From: Planctomycetota bacterium
GTDB taxonomy: Bacteria > Planctomycetota > Phycisphaerae > Phycisphaerales > SM1A02
DNA length: 64,000 nt
Direction: 5' to 3'
Assembly: GCA_022560875.1 (NCBI GenBank)
Contig: JADFSH010000001.1
Coordinates: forward strand, 30,438 to 94,437
The notes beneath the pieces were generated by a model, which was not told where the DNA came from, ran no database searches, and saw only the letters and a list, made by a program, of their open reading frames with translations. Positions 54,987 to 64,000 of the stretch are shown one piece after another (within the stretch, counting starts at the first letter, position 1; every line of letters begins with the position of its first letter). Made by a program: the position numbers and the translations under genes.

Positions 54987-55580
54987 ATGACCAGCGATCC
55001 TTCCAATTTACGAGGCGTTCTGACCGTCATCTCCGGCCCTTCCGGGGTGGGCAAGACCACGATTGTCAAGGCGGTCAAGGAGCGACTGAATGTGATCTTC
55101 AGCGTCTCCGCCACCACCCGTCCGAAGACCGATCAGGAAACCGATGGCGAGGATTATCATTTTCTCAGCGATGAAGCGTTTGAGAGCATGATCGCATCGG
55201 ACGGCTTTCTCGAACATGCCTGTGTCTTTCATAAACACTCCTACGGCACGCCCCGGGAGCCGGTGGAAGCGGCGCTGGCCGAGGGGAAGCTTGTGATTCT
55301 GGAGATTGACGTGCAGGGCGGGATGCAAATTCGTCAGTCAATGCCGGATGCCCTGCTCATTTTCATCAAGCCTCCCAGTGAAGAGGTTCTGCTGACACGG
55401 CTGCGGGGACGGGGACGCGATGACGAGCAAGCCATCCAATGCCGCTACGCTGAGGCGCGGAGCGAGATCGAAAATGCCGAATCCAGCCGGGCGTATGACG
55501 CCTTTGTGATTAATGATGATCTGGAGACGGCCATCGAAGAAATCTGTGACATCATTCGCCATCGTGGGAATATCGGGTAA
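54987..55580 (+). CDS. gmk: Guanylate kinase
   Basis: GMP + ATP to GDP + ADP, purine salvage and supply. 197 residues from ATG at 54987; the upstream open frame is not conserved. P-loop SGPSGVGKTT at 16-25, GMP-binding blocks SVSATTRPKTDQETDGEDYH and FLEHACVFHKHSYGTPREPV, then VILEIDVQGGMQIRQSMPDA and the lid RGRGRDDEQAIQCR. gmk is often next to rpoZ and dfp/coaBC; here neither follows. The downstream secreted-protein gene starts about 120 bases on. Confidence 0.96.
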   Translation: MTSDPSNLRGVLTVISGPSGVGKTTIVKAVKERLNVIFSVSATTRPKTDQETDGEDYHFLSDEAFESMIASDGFLEHACVFHKHSYGTPREPVEAALAEGKLVILEIDVQGGMQIRQSMPDALLIFIKPPSEEVLLTRLRGRGRDDEQAIQCRYAEARSEIENAESSRAYDAFVINDDLETAIEEICDIIRHRGNIG

Positions 55581-55703
55581 GCCCGGAATAAGATTCAATC
55601 GATGCGACAGTTCCTTTCTCGAAATCAGTTCAACATATCCGGTGATGGCCGGGGCAGTACCACGACCTGGGATCTTGGTACTTGCCCTGGTGTTGCACGG
55701 AAG

Positions 55704-57431
55704 ATGATTGCAGTTGGCATGATGTGTCTGGGCCTTCTCAGCGGGCAGGCGCTGGCCGGTCGAGTGAGCGGCATTCGCACCCCGATGCTCGAGCCGATCG
55801 CGATCAATGGTGGGGTGCTCATGCTGCCGCTCCATGCCGATACCCCCGGTGATCATTGGCCGGCCACATACTCGCTGCGCCTGTCGAATGGCCGGCATCT
55901 GGACGGACGGGTCGTGTGGATTGACACCGATAATCGCTTCGCCCCGACGCGCTGGACGGATGACCCCCGCGGGTTGGCGGTGCGGCCAATTTGCCCGACT
56001 GATGATTCAGCCGGGCTTGATGCCAACAGTTCACTCGGGCCATTCCTCGTTGCTCGATTGCCTTTCAATGTGCAGGGCGTGATTCAGTTCGGGAAGCAGA
56101 CCCTCACGCCGCGCTGGATTGAACCGCCGTTTGGATTTACGCGGCGAAAGGAGTTACTGCCGACACTACCCCGTCATGGTTCGACAGATCTCCCCGATCC
56201 GGATTCGCCATTTGAATTCTGGCGCTGGTCGCTCATGGCCCGAAAACTCGGCGTGAACACTCCCCAATTGGATTTTGACGAATCCCAGCGTCTGGTGGCG
56301 GATTATCTCGCGGGACTGTGGCTTTTCGGAATGGATAATCTGATCCGGGTGAATTCCAAGCTTGCGGATGAATGCCTGAATCTGCTGACTCGGGTCGGAT
56401 CGGATGGTGATCGATCAATTGCTCTCTGGAGCGCCGATCCCCGGCGATCGGGGCAACTGCTTTCGCTCCTGATCGATCCCAATCGCATCGGGAATGATCT
56501 TGCTGAGCCGGTTGGTAGTTGGATCGAACAGCATGCGCCTCTACTGTTCTGGAAAGAAGCTGAATATCCGGATCATGTCCGGCTTGTGGTTGTCAACACA
56601 TCAAACGAGACGACGGTTGTGACATTCAGGTGGATGCAGGCATCGAGCGCCCCGATTGCCTTTCCCTTCGAGCCCGGCATGCTGAAGAAAGTGCGTCTCG
56701 ATCGGATGTCAGAAATTCGTGATTTGCCGGGAAGACTTCCTGGTCCGGGTATTCGAGATGCAGAGATTTTGTTGGTTCAAGTCCGGGGAAGGCAGTATCG
56801 AATGGATTTCAACCCACCTATGGTTACCGCGGTGCCTCCCGGACTCTATTTTTCACAATTCGCCAATCCCCTGACTCTGGCTGATATCCAGATGGGGCGT
56901 CAGAATTTGATGTCTCCCAGCCATGCCACGATTGCCCATGTGCGTCGCCTGGATGGTCGGTGGGAAATGTTCTTCGATTGTCGGCGCCCTTCATCTGGTT
57001 TGCCAGACAATCAGCCGAGCGAGACCTCGGTGCTCGGCGCTTTCCCGAACCATGCGGATGTCCGGGGCGTGGAAGCGGTGACCTTGCTCATTGGTTCGGA
57101 AGGAGAGGAAGACGATGCACGGTTCGTACTCACGGTTCCAGAAACCGGCGCGTTTCGATTGTTTCGCGGAGCCAATGATGGAACACTGGAAATTCATCGC
57201 CGTTCATACCTTGATCGTTGGTATTGTCGCATTGTGCTTCCGGATGACTGGTTGAAACCAAAGAAGGGCCCGTATGTTCTGATCGGATGCGTCAGAAGCC
57301 ACCTCGACTTCGATCAGGTCGAGACCAGCCCGAGTCGCAGCCTGCCTTGGCGGTTGACCCCGGCCCGAATTCCCATAGACCTGAGCCAGTGGACAGATCT
57401 GCCCGAATTCACGCCAGACGAAGGGGAGTAG
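55704..57431 (+). CDS. Exported protein of unknown function
   Basis: 575 residues from ATG at 55704, which begins a good signal peptide (MIAVGMMCLGLLSGQALAG). An earlier in-frame ATG at 55602 exists but adds a polar, non-signal lead. The mature protein is beta-rich with many Pro, Trp and Arg. No family recognised and no enzymatic motif. The sections LLFWKEAEYPDHVRLVVVNT and AEILLVQVRGRQYRMDFNPP resemble beta-sandwich domains; RIVLPDDWLKPKKGPYVLIG lies near the end. Expected to be periplasmic or secreted. Convergent with the barrel gene 22 bases on. Confidence 0.65.
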   Translation: MIAVGMMCLGLLSGQALAGRVSGIRTPMLEPIAINGGVLMLPLHADTPGDHWPATYSLRLSNGRHLDGRVVWIDTDNRFAPTRWTDDPRGLAVRPICPTDDSAGLDANSSLGPFLVARLPFNVQGVIQFGKQTLTPRWIEPPFGFTRRKELLPTLPRHGSTDLPDPDSPFEFWRWSLMARKLGVNTPQLDFDESQRLVADYLAGLWLFGMDNLIRVNSKLADECLNLLTRVGSDGDRSIALWSADPRRSGQLLSLLIDPNRIGNDLAEPVGSWIEQHAPLLFWKEAEYPDHVRLVVVNTSNETTVVTFRWMQASSAPIAFPFEPGMLKKVRLDRMSEIRDLPGRLPGPGIRDAEILLVQVRGRQYRMDFNPPMVTAVPPGLYFSQFANPLTLADIQMGRQNLMSPSHATIAHVRRLDGRWEMFFDCRRPSSGLPDNQPSETSVLGAFPNHADVRGVEAVTLLIGSEGEEDDARFVLTVPETGAFRLFRGANDGTLEIHRRSYLDRWYCRIVLPDDWLKPKKGPYVLIGCVRSHLDFDQVETSPSRSLPWRLTPARIPIDLSQWTDLPEFTPDEGE

Positions 57432-57453
57432 TCGTTATTACGACTCTCATTGA

Positions 57454-58380
57454 TCAGAAGTGCAGGCTGAGGGTCGCTCCCACGAACAACACGGGATCAT
57501 AATCCTCATCACGTAACTGATTGCCCAAACTGTTGTCGATCTTCAGGCGACCTCCGAAGCGCAAGCCTGCCCGCAGGTTTACGGTGAGATTATTATCGAG
57601 CTGAAACGTCATCCGCACCCAGGCCGGCAGGCTGGTATTCTCCGCTACGCCCGCCGGTGCGAAACTGGCATCGTCGAGACGAAAGCGTTTGAATTCATAC
57701 GCCAGGCCCAGTGCAATATCGAATCCTTCATCGACGTTATAAATCAATTCGACACCCGATCGACCGGCATCCGTATCGGTGGCGAGTCGGAGATCGGGTT
57801 TTATCTGCCAGTTCAGAATAATAATGGGGAAAAGACGTTCGCTTTCTTCGAGACTGGTTATGACGCCGAGTCCCCCGCCGTAGGTCAGCGTTTCACTGTG
57901 ATTGATGGAGAGACCGACCATGCCCCCATAGGTATCGGAATCTCCCAACCGGGCGTCTCGGTCTCGGGCGAATTGAGCGATCGGACCACCGAAGACCGTC
58001 CAGTCGTTGGCCAGTTGCTTGGAAGCAATCAGGCTGACGTAATGGCTTTCCACATCATCCCAGGGATTCAACCCGCCGAGGCCGGTGGTGCCTCCGAAAT
58101 CATACTCATCCATGATGTACTGGTAGGTGAGTGTAAATTTCATGTCGTCGAAGAGAATGGTGCTGAGTGAGATGTCGAAGTTGGCGGAAGTTATACTGAA
58201 ATCGCCACCACTATCGATATCAGAACGAAATGTTTCCTCGTACCCGGCACCTACGGTCAGTTGCAAAGCTGATGGAACCGGCAGGGGATCCTCACTTTGC
58301 TCTGCCGGCTGCGCAAGACACGTTCCCCCGAGTGCGAAGACGATCAGCATAGCGGCGATGAGCTTTTTTGCTTCGTTCAT
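57454..58380 (-). CDS. Outer-membrane beta-barrel protein
   Basis: 308 residues with signal peptide (LIAAMLIVFALGGTCLAQ). The rest alternates strands of amphipathic residues: ALQLTVGAGYEETFRSDIDS, DMKFTLTYQYIMDEYDFGGT, YGGGLGVITSLEESERLFPI, EGFDIALGLAYEFKRFRLDD and the C-terminal ending DPVLFVGATLSLHF with terminal Phe, the BAM recognition signature. This is a DUF6268-like layout. Function unknown; may be a porin or adhesion protein. Confidence 0.8.
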   Translation of the reverse strand: MNEAKKLIAAMLIVFALGGTCLAQPAEQSEDPLPVPSALQLTVGAGYEETFRSDIDSGGDFSITSANFDISLSTILFDDMKFTLTYQYIMDEYDFGGTTGLGGLNPWDDVESHYVSLIASKQLANDWTVFGGPIAQFARDRDARLGDSDTYGGMVGLSINHSETLTYGGGLGVITSLEESERLFPIIILNWQIKPDLRLATDTDAGRSGVELIYNVDEGFDIALGLAYEFKRFRLDDASFAPAGVAENTSLPAWVRMTFQLDNNLTVNLRAGLRFGGRLKIDNSLGNQLRDEDYDPVLFVGATLSLHF

Positions 58381-58458
58381 GCTAAGATTCTCACTTTCTT
58401 CACGTCATCAGGATCCACAAGTATCATCCTTGCATCGATCGGCAATCACATGACCGCA

Positions 58459-60405
58459 TCATGACATTGCCCGGAGACGATGACAATAAAACAGCCATTC
58501 CAGCACCATCACTATGAATCCCGCTCCTACGAGCCAGGGCCAGAGTTCCAGGGGTACCGTATCGGCAACTTTCGCGCCTCCGGCATCCGTCGCATTGACC
58601 GACACCGTCGTGCGGGAGCGGATGTCAGACTCCTGTTCACTGAGCATGCTGACCGCCAGCCGGTCATGAGGCGGGTGGACTCCATCGATCAAGTACAAAC
58701 CGGTCCTGCGGAGGATGGGCAAGGTCATCGCCGTCGCATTGGACACCGGCAGTGTCGTCTGAATCGGTCCATCAATGTTGATCGACGGCACACGGGATTT
58801 GGGGCGGACCGTAATCGGCCGGCCGGGCTGATGAACCAGTCCCGATTGCACCGATCCCGCCAGCGTGAGGTAATCGATCACATTCTGCATGAACACGGTG
58901 ATACTCACATGCACCGGCCAGTTGCTATTGGCAAAAGCGAAACCCATGACTACGTGTCTCGCGCCGCGCGTGCCTAATACAGCGATGAGGGGGCCGACCG
59001 GACCAAAGACGATCGGCGTCGCACCGGCGGGAAGTACGAATGCACCGAACTCCCGAAAGACGATCGTGTCCAACGACACGAATCGCATGACCGGATGCTG
59101 GCGGTCCCAACTGAGAATTCTCATGCTGGCGTCATCCTGCGTCTCCCTGACATCGATACCCGCGGGAACACCGCCCACGGTGAGGCTTGGGGTGCCAGGT
59201 AAGCGCATGCCTGAGACGCGATCGAAAATGATCAGGTCATATTCCGATCCGGCCAACTGCTCCTCGCTTTGGTGTTGTTCGTATTCATCCAGCGATGTTT
59301 CATCGATCGCTTCCGGGTCCATGGCCTTCAGGAGATCATAGAGAAACGGATCCGAACCATTTTCGCCATACACCAGTGCGATACGAAGCCGCTCCGGGGG
59401 CGGGATGATGAGCCGGGCTTCATCGTCGGCGGATAGATCGTCTGTGTGATTATGCGTCAATCGAAGGATGGCTCCGTTGGGTAAATCGAGCGTGTAGGTT
59501 ACGGTCGATTCGCCGGGACCGTCCTGCGCCGCGGGCGGGATGCGGAGTCGCTTGAGAGAGGGAGCGGCATCATCAGCAGACAATGCCACTACGGCATCAA
59601 CGGTCGATGAGCCCGCATTCACGAATCGCGCAAAGACCAATACCTTGGCAGGATCCTCATAGTCGCGACGTGCGCTGAAGGCGGCGATGCCGAGGTTGTT
59701 CACCACGTCGTCAGGTGTTGATCCGACCTGGAGGTAACGAAATTCTCCGCTTCGTAGTAAAAAGCCTTCCCCGTTATTGTAGGGGCTCACCCCGCCATCG
59801 GAAATGAGCAAGACATCCGGGGGCTGGTCCGTCACATCCTCACCCCGAGCCGCGAAAGCCCCGGCCAGTTGAAGCGCCGCGTCAAGATCCGCCTCCTCAT
59901 CCGTGCGTTCGATGGAATCGAGGGCCGCCAGCAAGAGGCGCCGATTGGATTCAAATCCGCAGACGACCTGTGCCGTGGCTCCGAACGTGATGATCATGAT
60001 CTGAGGTGCATCACTACTCCGACCTAGCCGCTCAATGATCTGGCGTACAGCGTCCCGAGCTTCGTCGAATCGCGTTTGATTCTCCCCGACGGAGGTGTTC
60101 ATTGAAGCACTGCGGTCGATGAGCAGGATCATCCGCGGCGCGGGACTTGAACCAACCTGAATGAGCGGTTCGGAGATCGCGAAGATCAGGAGGACGATCA
60201 GGAGGAGTTGCAGGAAAAACAAAAGAGACGTACGCAAACGCTGGAAGGGGACATTGACCTGGAGATCCTCAAAGGTTTGTTTCCACAACAGCGTGCTGGG
60301 AATGCGCAGGGGATGACGTCGCAGCTTCAGGATGTAGAGTAGAAGCAGCAGAGGAAGAGCGACTGCGGCCGCGATAAGGGCGCTCCAGGGGTTGGCAAAC
60401 GTCAC
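58459..60405 (-). CDS. BatA-type membrane protein with von Willebrand A domain
   Basis: 648 residues. Two N-terminal helices (LIAAAVALPLLLLLYILKL and LLFFLQLLLIVLLIFAISE) with the BatA element LKLRRHPLRIPSTLLWKQTF between them. The vWA domain begins at about 92 and has a complete MIDAS, D97-R-S-A-S in LLIDRSASMN, and DVLLISDGGVSPY. A second alpha/beta (GATase-like or CARDB-like) region follows, then a C-terminal membrane helix (ELWPWLVGAGFIVMVLEWLF). Such BatA/VWA genes are usually part of a moxR/DUF58/BatA operon; no moxR or DUF58 gene follows here, although the tricorn gene is close upstream. Confidence 0.88.
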   Translation of the reverse strand: MTFANPWSALIAAAVALPLLLLLYILKLRRHPLRIPSTLLWKQTFEDLQVNVPFQRLRTSLLFFLQLLLIVLLIFAISEPLIQVGSSPAPRMILLIDRSASMNTSVGENQTRFDEARDAVRQIIERLGRSSDAPQIMIITFGATAQVVCGFESNRRLLLAALDSIERTDEEADLDAALQLAGAFAARGEDVTDQPPDVLLISDGGVSPYNNGEGFLLRSGEFRYLQVGSTPDDVVNNLGIAAFSARRDYEDPAKVLVFARFVNAGSSTVDAVVALSADDAAPSLKRLRIPPAAQDGPGESTVTYTLDLPNGAILRLTHNHTDDLSADDEARLIIPPPERLRIALVYGENGSDPFLYDLLKAMDPEAIDETSLDEYEQHQSEEQLAGSEYDLIIFDRVSGMRLPGTPSLTVGGVPAGIDVRETQDDASMRILSWDRQHPVMRFVSLDTIVFREFGAFVLPAGATPIVFGPVGPLIAVLGTRGARHVVMGFAFANSNWPVHVSITVFMQNVIDYLTLAGSVQSGLVHQPGRPITVRPKSRVPSINIDGPIQTTLPVSNATAMTLPILRRTGLYLIDGVHPPHDRLAVSMLSEQESDIRSRTTVSVNATDAGGAKVADTVPLELWPWLVGAGFIVMVLEWLFYCHRLRAMS

Positions 60406-60522
60406 GGCAACATCCTAGCGAGGTCGGGAAACGAGGCGAGGCTGAGGGTCTTCATTTGAAGTTCACCAGAGGTCATGTTTATTGTCCACTTCAGCCAGTC
60501 CGTCGAGACATGCCTCTGTTGA

Positions 60523-60556
60523 GAAAACAGGCCCGGGAGAGGACTCTCGAGCCTGT
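60523..60556 (-). terminator. Terminator of the tricorn protease gene
   Basis: On the minus strand a stem begins ACAGGC and ends GCCTGT (60551-60556 and 60527-60532), with further G-C pairs inside, and is followed by TTTTC. It lies 32 bases past the stop of the protease gene. Confidence 0.7.
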
Positions 60557-60587
60557 GGGTCAATTCATACAGAAACGTGAATGCGGG

Positions 60588-63500
60588 TTACTTGTCTTCC
60601 TCGCGGATGCCCATGCCGCTGCGATCCGGACTTTCCGGTCGCGCCGGGGGGTGATAGCCGTTGGTCTCGATCTCCTGAAGCATGTGCTCGATGGCGGCAT
60701 CGAGTTGGGGATCACCACCGGTGACCATCAATGCGGGATCGTCAATCACTTCGATGTCCGGATCGGTGCCGTGGCCTTCGATGCCCCACGTGCCGTCGGA
60801 TTCATAGAACCCGAAGGTGGGTACGCCGACGAAGCCGTTGTCGATGAGCCTGGGGTTGCCGGAGAGGCCGACGAGGCCACCCCAGGTTCTCATGCCGATG
60901 AGCTTGCCGAGCCCGGCCTGCTTGAACAGCCAGGGGAACATGTCGCCGCCCGAGCCGGCCATGCCATTGATGAGCATGCACTTGGGGCCTTGGTGGGAGT
61001 CGGGGGGAAAGGCCCAGTCCTTGCCTTCACGCACGGCCCAGTAGTTCGTGTTGGGCCGATTCAGCAATTCAACGAAACGGGTTGGAATCTGACCGCCGCC
61101 GTTCCATCGTTCATCGATAATGAGGCCGTCCTTGCCCTGCTGGCCGAAGAACTGTCGAAACAAATCGTTTTGTCCGTTGATGCCAGTATTGGGAACGTAG
61201 ATATAACCGATCCTGCCATCGGTCATTTTTTCAACGTAGGCTCGATTTGCCTCGATCCAGCTACGATATCGCAGGTTCGATTCGTTGCCGATCGGCTTGA
61301 CGAGCACTTCGCGGGCCTCGTCATCGATCTCGGGTTTCTCGCTGACGGTGAGTGATACCACCTTGCCGGAGAGACCGATGAATGCCGACCAGGGATCACG
61401 CGTCGCATCCAGTGGTGTGCCATTGATGGCAAGCAGGTAGTCGCCTTCATTGACATCCACCCCGGGCTGACTGAGGGGACCACGGGCGTCTGAATCCCAC
61501 ACGCCGCCCTCATGGATTTTCGTGATGCGATACGCACCGTTATCCAGTTCGTAATCACAACCGAGCATGCCAACCCCGACGGACTTTGCCCGTTCGAGAT
61601 CGCCGCCGCCGCGATAGGAGTGACCGCAGTTCAACTCTGCGATAAGTTCACCGATGACGAAATTGAGATCATCGCGACTTACGCAGTCATCGACCATCAC
61701 GCCGTAGCGTTCGCGCATCGCGGGCCAGTCCACGCCGTGCATGTTTTCGAGGTAGAAGTAATCACGGAAGATGCGCCAGGTATCGTTGAACATCTGGGTC
61801 CATTCCTGGTGCGGATCGATATAGGCGGTCATGCCCGAGGTTTTGATGTTCTTGCCCTTACCACCGGCAGAAGCCTTCTGCATGGAGGCGCTGCCACCCT
61901 TGACCACCAGCAGCTTCTTGCCGTCGCCAGTCATGTCAAAGGCACCGCCCTTGGCAACTTCTTTTTCTTCTTTCTTCTTGTCGGTGATGTCATAGAGCTT
62001 GATCGCCGATCCGTCGCCGCCCGGTCCGGAGGAGCGACGTACGAAAATGAGCTGGTTCTTGTGGTTGACGGCAAGTTGTCCGAACATACCGCTTTTTACG
62101 GGGAGTTGGATGGCGCGACGCTCAAAGCCATCGAAATCGATATCGACGGTCTCTCGGGCCTTCTCGCTCTTGCCGGACTTGCCATTATCGTTTTCATCGC
62201 CACCTCCACCGGAGGAGGAGCGGGTGAAGTTGATGTCCGCGTCGTCGCCTTCGTCGGACGTTACGGTTCCCGTCATGGAGTCGCCGGAGAGAGTAACCTC
62301 GAAGGTGATAACAGGGCCTTGGTCGATGGAGATGGTGAGGATCAAACTGCCTGAGGCTGCGTCGTACGTGCCCTCGCCCGATCCGGAGAACATCGGAGTG
62401 GAGAGAGTGGCGGAAACGTTACCGTCGGATTGGAGGGTGAGGGTCAGGGTCATATCGACCGGTCCCATGTCGGGAACCTCAACGACGCCTGACCATGAGC
62501 CGGAGACGCCGTCGTCTTCCGCTGGTTTCGCGTCGTCTTCTTCCGAGTCGTCATCTTCCTCAGCGTCATCTTCAGTTTCGTCTTCGTCCGTCTCTTCCTC
62601 GTCGCCCCATGATTCCTCATCGCTCTCCGGAGCCCAGACATAGTCCATATCCTTGCGAAGGGGTACGGCGAGAAGAACCTCGCTGCCTTTATAGACAAAC
62701 GTGGAGTCGTTGGGGAGGTCGCTGTAAGTGGGGGCGAACACCCGGGCGCTCTTGTAGTAAAGATAATCGCCCTTGCGGTCGAACGCGGGATTCTGGCAAT
62801 CAAACATGGGATCAGTTACCCGCGTCGTTTCACCAGATTCCACGTTGTAAATCCAGATTGAGTTGTGGTTGACGTCATCATTGAAGTGGTCATAGGCGAG
62901 CCAGCGACTGTCATGGGACCAACTGATTGTCGGAATGCTGCCGGCGAAGGGATTGGCGGCGATGAAGGTCGTCTCCCCGGCTTCGATGGTGTGCAGGTAC
63001 AGGGAACCGCCCTTGTCGGTGAAGGTGATCATCTTTGAATCAGGTGACCAGATGGGATTGAACCTGAACTTGGTGCCGTCGGATGTGAGCTGCTTGGTTT
63101 CGCCTTTCCCGTCTGACTGGGTGATATACAGTTCGTATTCATCCGTGGCGTCGGAGAAGTAGGCAATCCAGCGTCCATCCGGGCTCCAGGACGGGTCGCG
63201 CTCGGCGATGCCGCTGGTATGGGTGAGATTCCGGGGTTCGCCCTTGTCGGCGGGTGCGGTCCATATATCGCCGCGGGCCTGAATGACGGCGCGTTTGCCG
63301 GTGGCGGATGCGCCCCAGCCCTGGATGAACTTGGAGACATCCACGGACCTGGTGCGGATCGAGGGCCGGTCGCCGGGGATGGAAATATTGACCGGGTAAG
63401 GGGTTTTCTTTCTGAGGTTCAGCAGGTAGATACTGGATCCGTTCTGGAAGACGATTTCGCCTTCTCCATTGTCGCCGGGTCCGATGGAAGGCCACTTGAT

Positions 63501-64000
63501 GTCGTAATCTGTGAAGCGGGTGATCTGTTCACGTTTTTTCGAGCGGGTGTCGTACGACCAGATGTTCAGGCGATGCTCATCGCCGCCATCGGACATGTAG
63601 TACACCTTGCTTCCGTGCCACATGGGCTGGGAGTCGGTGCCTTCCCAGTCGGTGATTTTCTCTGAGGAGTGGTTTTTGAGATTGAACAGCCAGATGTCCG
63701 ACGCCATGCCGCCGCGATATCGCTTCCAGGTGCGGGAGTCGCGATTGTGGGGAGTGTAGGCTAACCAGACACCATCCTCGCTTATTGTCCCCGCCACGCC
63801 GTACGGCACGGGGAGCTGCACGGGTAGACCGCCTTCGCTATTTACGGTAAAAAGTCTCGGTGCGCGAGCAAGTCCGGAATGGCTGTTGCTGGAGAAGATC
63901 AGCTTGCCATCGGGAGTCCACCCGCTAAGCAACTCACTGGCAGGGTGATGGGTGACGCGGGTGGGTATGCCGCCTCCCACGGGAATGGTGTAGATATCGG
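60588..64000 (-). CDS. Tricorn-type S41 protease (5' end outside window)
   Basis: Over 1130 residues are present; the frame continues past the right edge (upstream codons read DIYTIPVGGG), so the true start is missing. The first part is a six- or seven-bladed beta-propeller with TolB/WD40-like 'D..P.WSPDGRWI.Y' blades (for example RDPSWSPDGRWIAYFS). An acidic linker (62500-62640) and a beta-rich domain (about 62210-62500) interrupt it. The C-terminal part has the core His site NCGHSYRGGGD, a PDZ domain (GVDVNEGDYLLAINGTPLDA) and the S41 Ser site INGMAGSGGDMFPWLFKQ. Expected role: periplasmic peptide breakdown. Confidence 0.93.
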   Translation of the reverse strand, partial: DIYTIPVGGGIPTRVTHHPASELLSGWTPDGKLIFSSNSHSGLARAPRLFTVNSEGGLPVQLPVPYGVAGTISEDGVWLAYTPHNRDSRTWKRYRGGMASDIWLFNLKNHSSEKITDWEGTDSQPMWHGSKVYYMSDGGDEHRLNIWSYDTRSKKREQITRFTDYDIKWPSIGPGDNGEGEIVFQNGSSIYLLNLRKKTPYPVNISIPGDRPSIRTRSVDVSKFIQGWGASATGKRAVIQARGDIWTAPADKGEPRNLTHTSGIAERDPSWSPDGRWIAYFSDATDEYELYITQSDGKGETKQLTSDGTKFRFNPIWSPDSKMITFTDKGGSLYLHTIEAGETTFIAANPFAGSIPTISWSHDSRWLAYDHFNDDVNHNSIWIYNVESGETTRVTDPMFDCQNPAFDRKGDYLYYKSARVFAPTYSDLPNDSTFVYKGSEVLLAVPLRKDMDYVWAPESDEESWGDEEETDEDETEDDAEEDDDSEEDDAKPAEDDGVSGSWSGVVEVPDMGPVDMTLTLTLQSDGNVSATLSTPMFSGSGEGTYDAASGSLILTISIDQGPVITFEVTLSGDSMTGTVTSDEGDDADINFTRSSSGGGGDENDNGKSGKSEKARETVDIDFDGFERRAIQLPVKSGMFGQLAVNHKNQLIFVRRSSGPGGDGSAIKLYDITDKKKEEKEVAKGGAFDMTGDGKKLLVVKGGSASMQKASAGGKGKNIKTSGMTAYIDPHQEWTQMFNDTWRIFRDYFYLENMHGVDWPAMRERYGVMVDDCVSRDDLNFVIGELIAELNCGHSYRGGGDLERAKSVGVGMLGCDYELDNGAYRITKIHEGGVWDSDARGPLSQPGVDVNEGDYLLAINGTPLDATRDPWSAFIGLSGKVVSLTVSEKPEIDDEAREVLVKPIGNESNLRYRSWIEANRAYVEKMTDGRIGYIYVPNTGINGQNDLFRQFFGQQGKDGLIIDERWNGGGQIPTRFVELLNRPNTNYWAVREGKDWAFPPDSHQGPKCMLINGMAGSGGDMFPWLFKQAGLGKLIGMRTWGGLVGLSGNPRLIDNGFVGVPTFGFYESDGTWGIEGHGTDPDIEVIDDPALMVTGGDPQLDAAIEHMLQEIETNGYHPPARPESPDRSGMGIREEDK

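Noticed and set aside
60456..62354. Long plus-strand frames opposite the tricorn gene
   Set aside because: Antisense to a clear S41 protease; no motifs.

Overview
The window is most likely a chromosomal piece of a Gram-negative-type bacterium of the phylum Planctomycetota, probably of the Phycisphaerae kind; this is inferred from gene content only. Pointers are two GYF_2/DUF4190 membrane proteins, a PurS-PurL fusion next to a free PurQ, a large tricorn-type protease, several large secreted proteins of no recognised family, porin-like outer-membrane proteins, system II cytochrome c maturation, and weak use of Shine-Dalgarno sites with several GTG starts. No rRNA, tRNA, CRISPR array, phage, transposase or integrase gene was seen. 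Coding density is high and nearly every stretch carries an ordinary chromosomal gene.

Layout. 1-5.8 kb (minus strand): a DUF2339 membrane protein cut by the left edge, then purL and purQ. 5.9-7.6 kb: rnhA, rpsL and rpsG, closed by a strong terminator with no fusA or tuf. 7.7-16 kb: an E1-like ThiF/MoeB enzyme, an 898-residue secreted protein with two similar halves, a methyltransferase, panB, an HtrA protease and an orphan OppF-type ATPase. 16.1-18.5 kb: a four-gene membrane module (two GYF_2 proteins, two bacterial PH-domain proteins). 18.6-24.1 kb: thyA and folA on either side of an exported metallo-beta-lactamase-fold enzyme, a PqqB-like hydrolase, a secreted unknown and a 3-hydroxyacyl-CoA dehydrogenase. 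24.3-29 kb: resB-ccsA-thpR, joined by 4-base overlaps. 29-33 kb: HU, a D-2-hydroxyacid dehydrogenase, enolase and a TauE/SafE permease. 32.9-36 kb: one oligopeptide permease subunit and its binding protein. 36-41 kb: a divergent pair of secreted proteins and a UPF0104-type membrane protein. 40.8-48.1 kb: pyrE, an unknown membrane protein, gatB, a porin, a diadenylate cyclase gene that is frameshifted as sequenced, and two cyclophilins. 48-55.6 kb: an APC permease, a DmpA-type peptidase, DinB, a PLD-like protein coupled to an alkyltransferase-like (ATL) protein, a Tat-exported class V aminotransferase, a GNAT enzyme and gmk. 55.6-64 kb: a secreted unknown, an outer-membrane barrel, a BatA/VWA protein and a tricorn protease cut by the right edge.

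How the parts work together. Housekeeping metabolism dominates: purine (purL, purQ, gmk), pyrimidine and folate (pyrE, thyA, folA), pantothenate (panB), glycolysis (eno), translation (rpsL, rpsG, gatB). A second theme is the cell envelope: HtrA, tricorn, porin, barrel, VWA, PH and GYF_2 proteins. The observations most worth checking are the frameshifted c-di-AMP synthase, the PLD-like/ATL gene pair, Arg at the streptomycin position of S12, hairpins between rpsL and rpsG, the GYF_2/PH module, and an acidic plus beta-rich insertion in the tricorn protease. No convincing new defence or mobile system was found.
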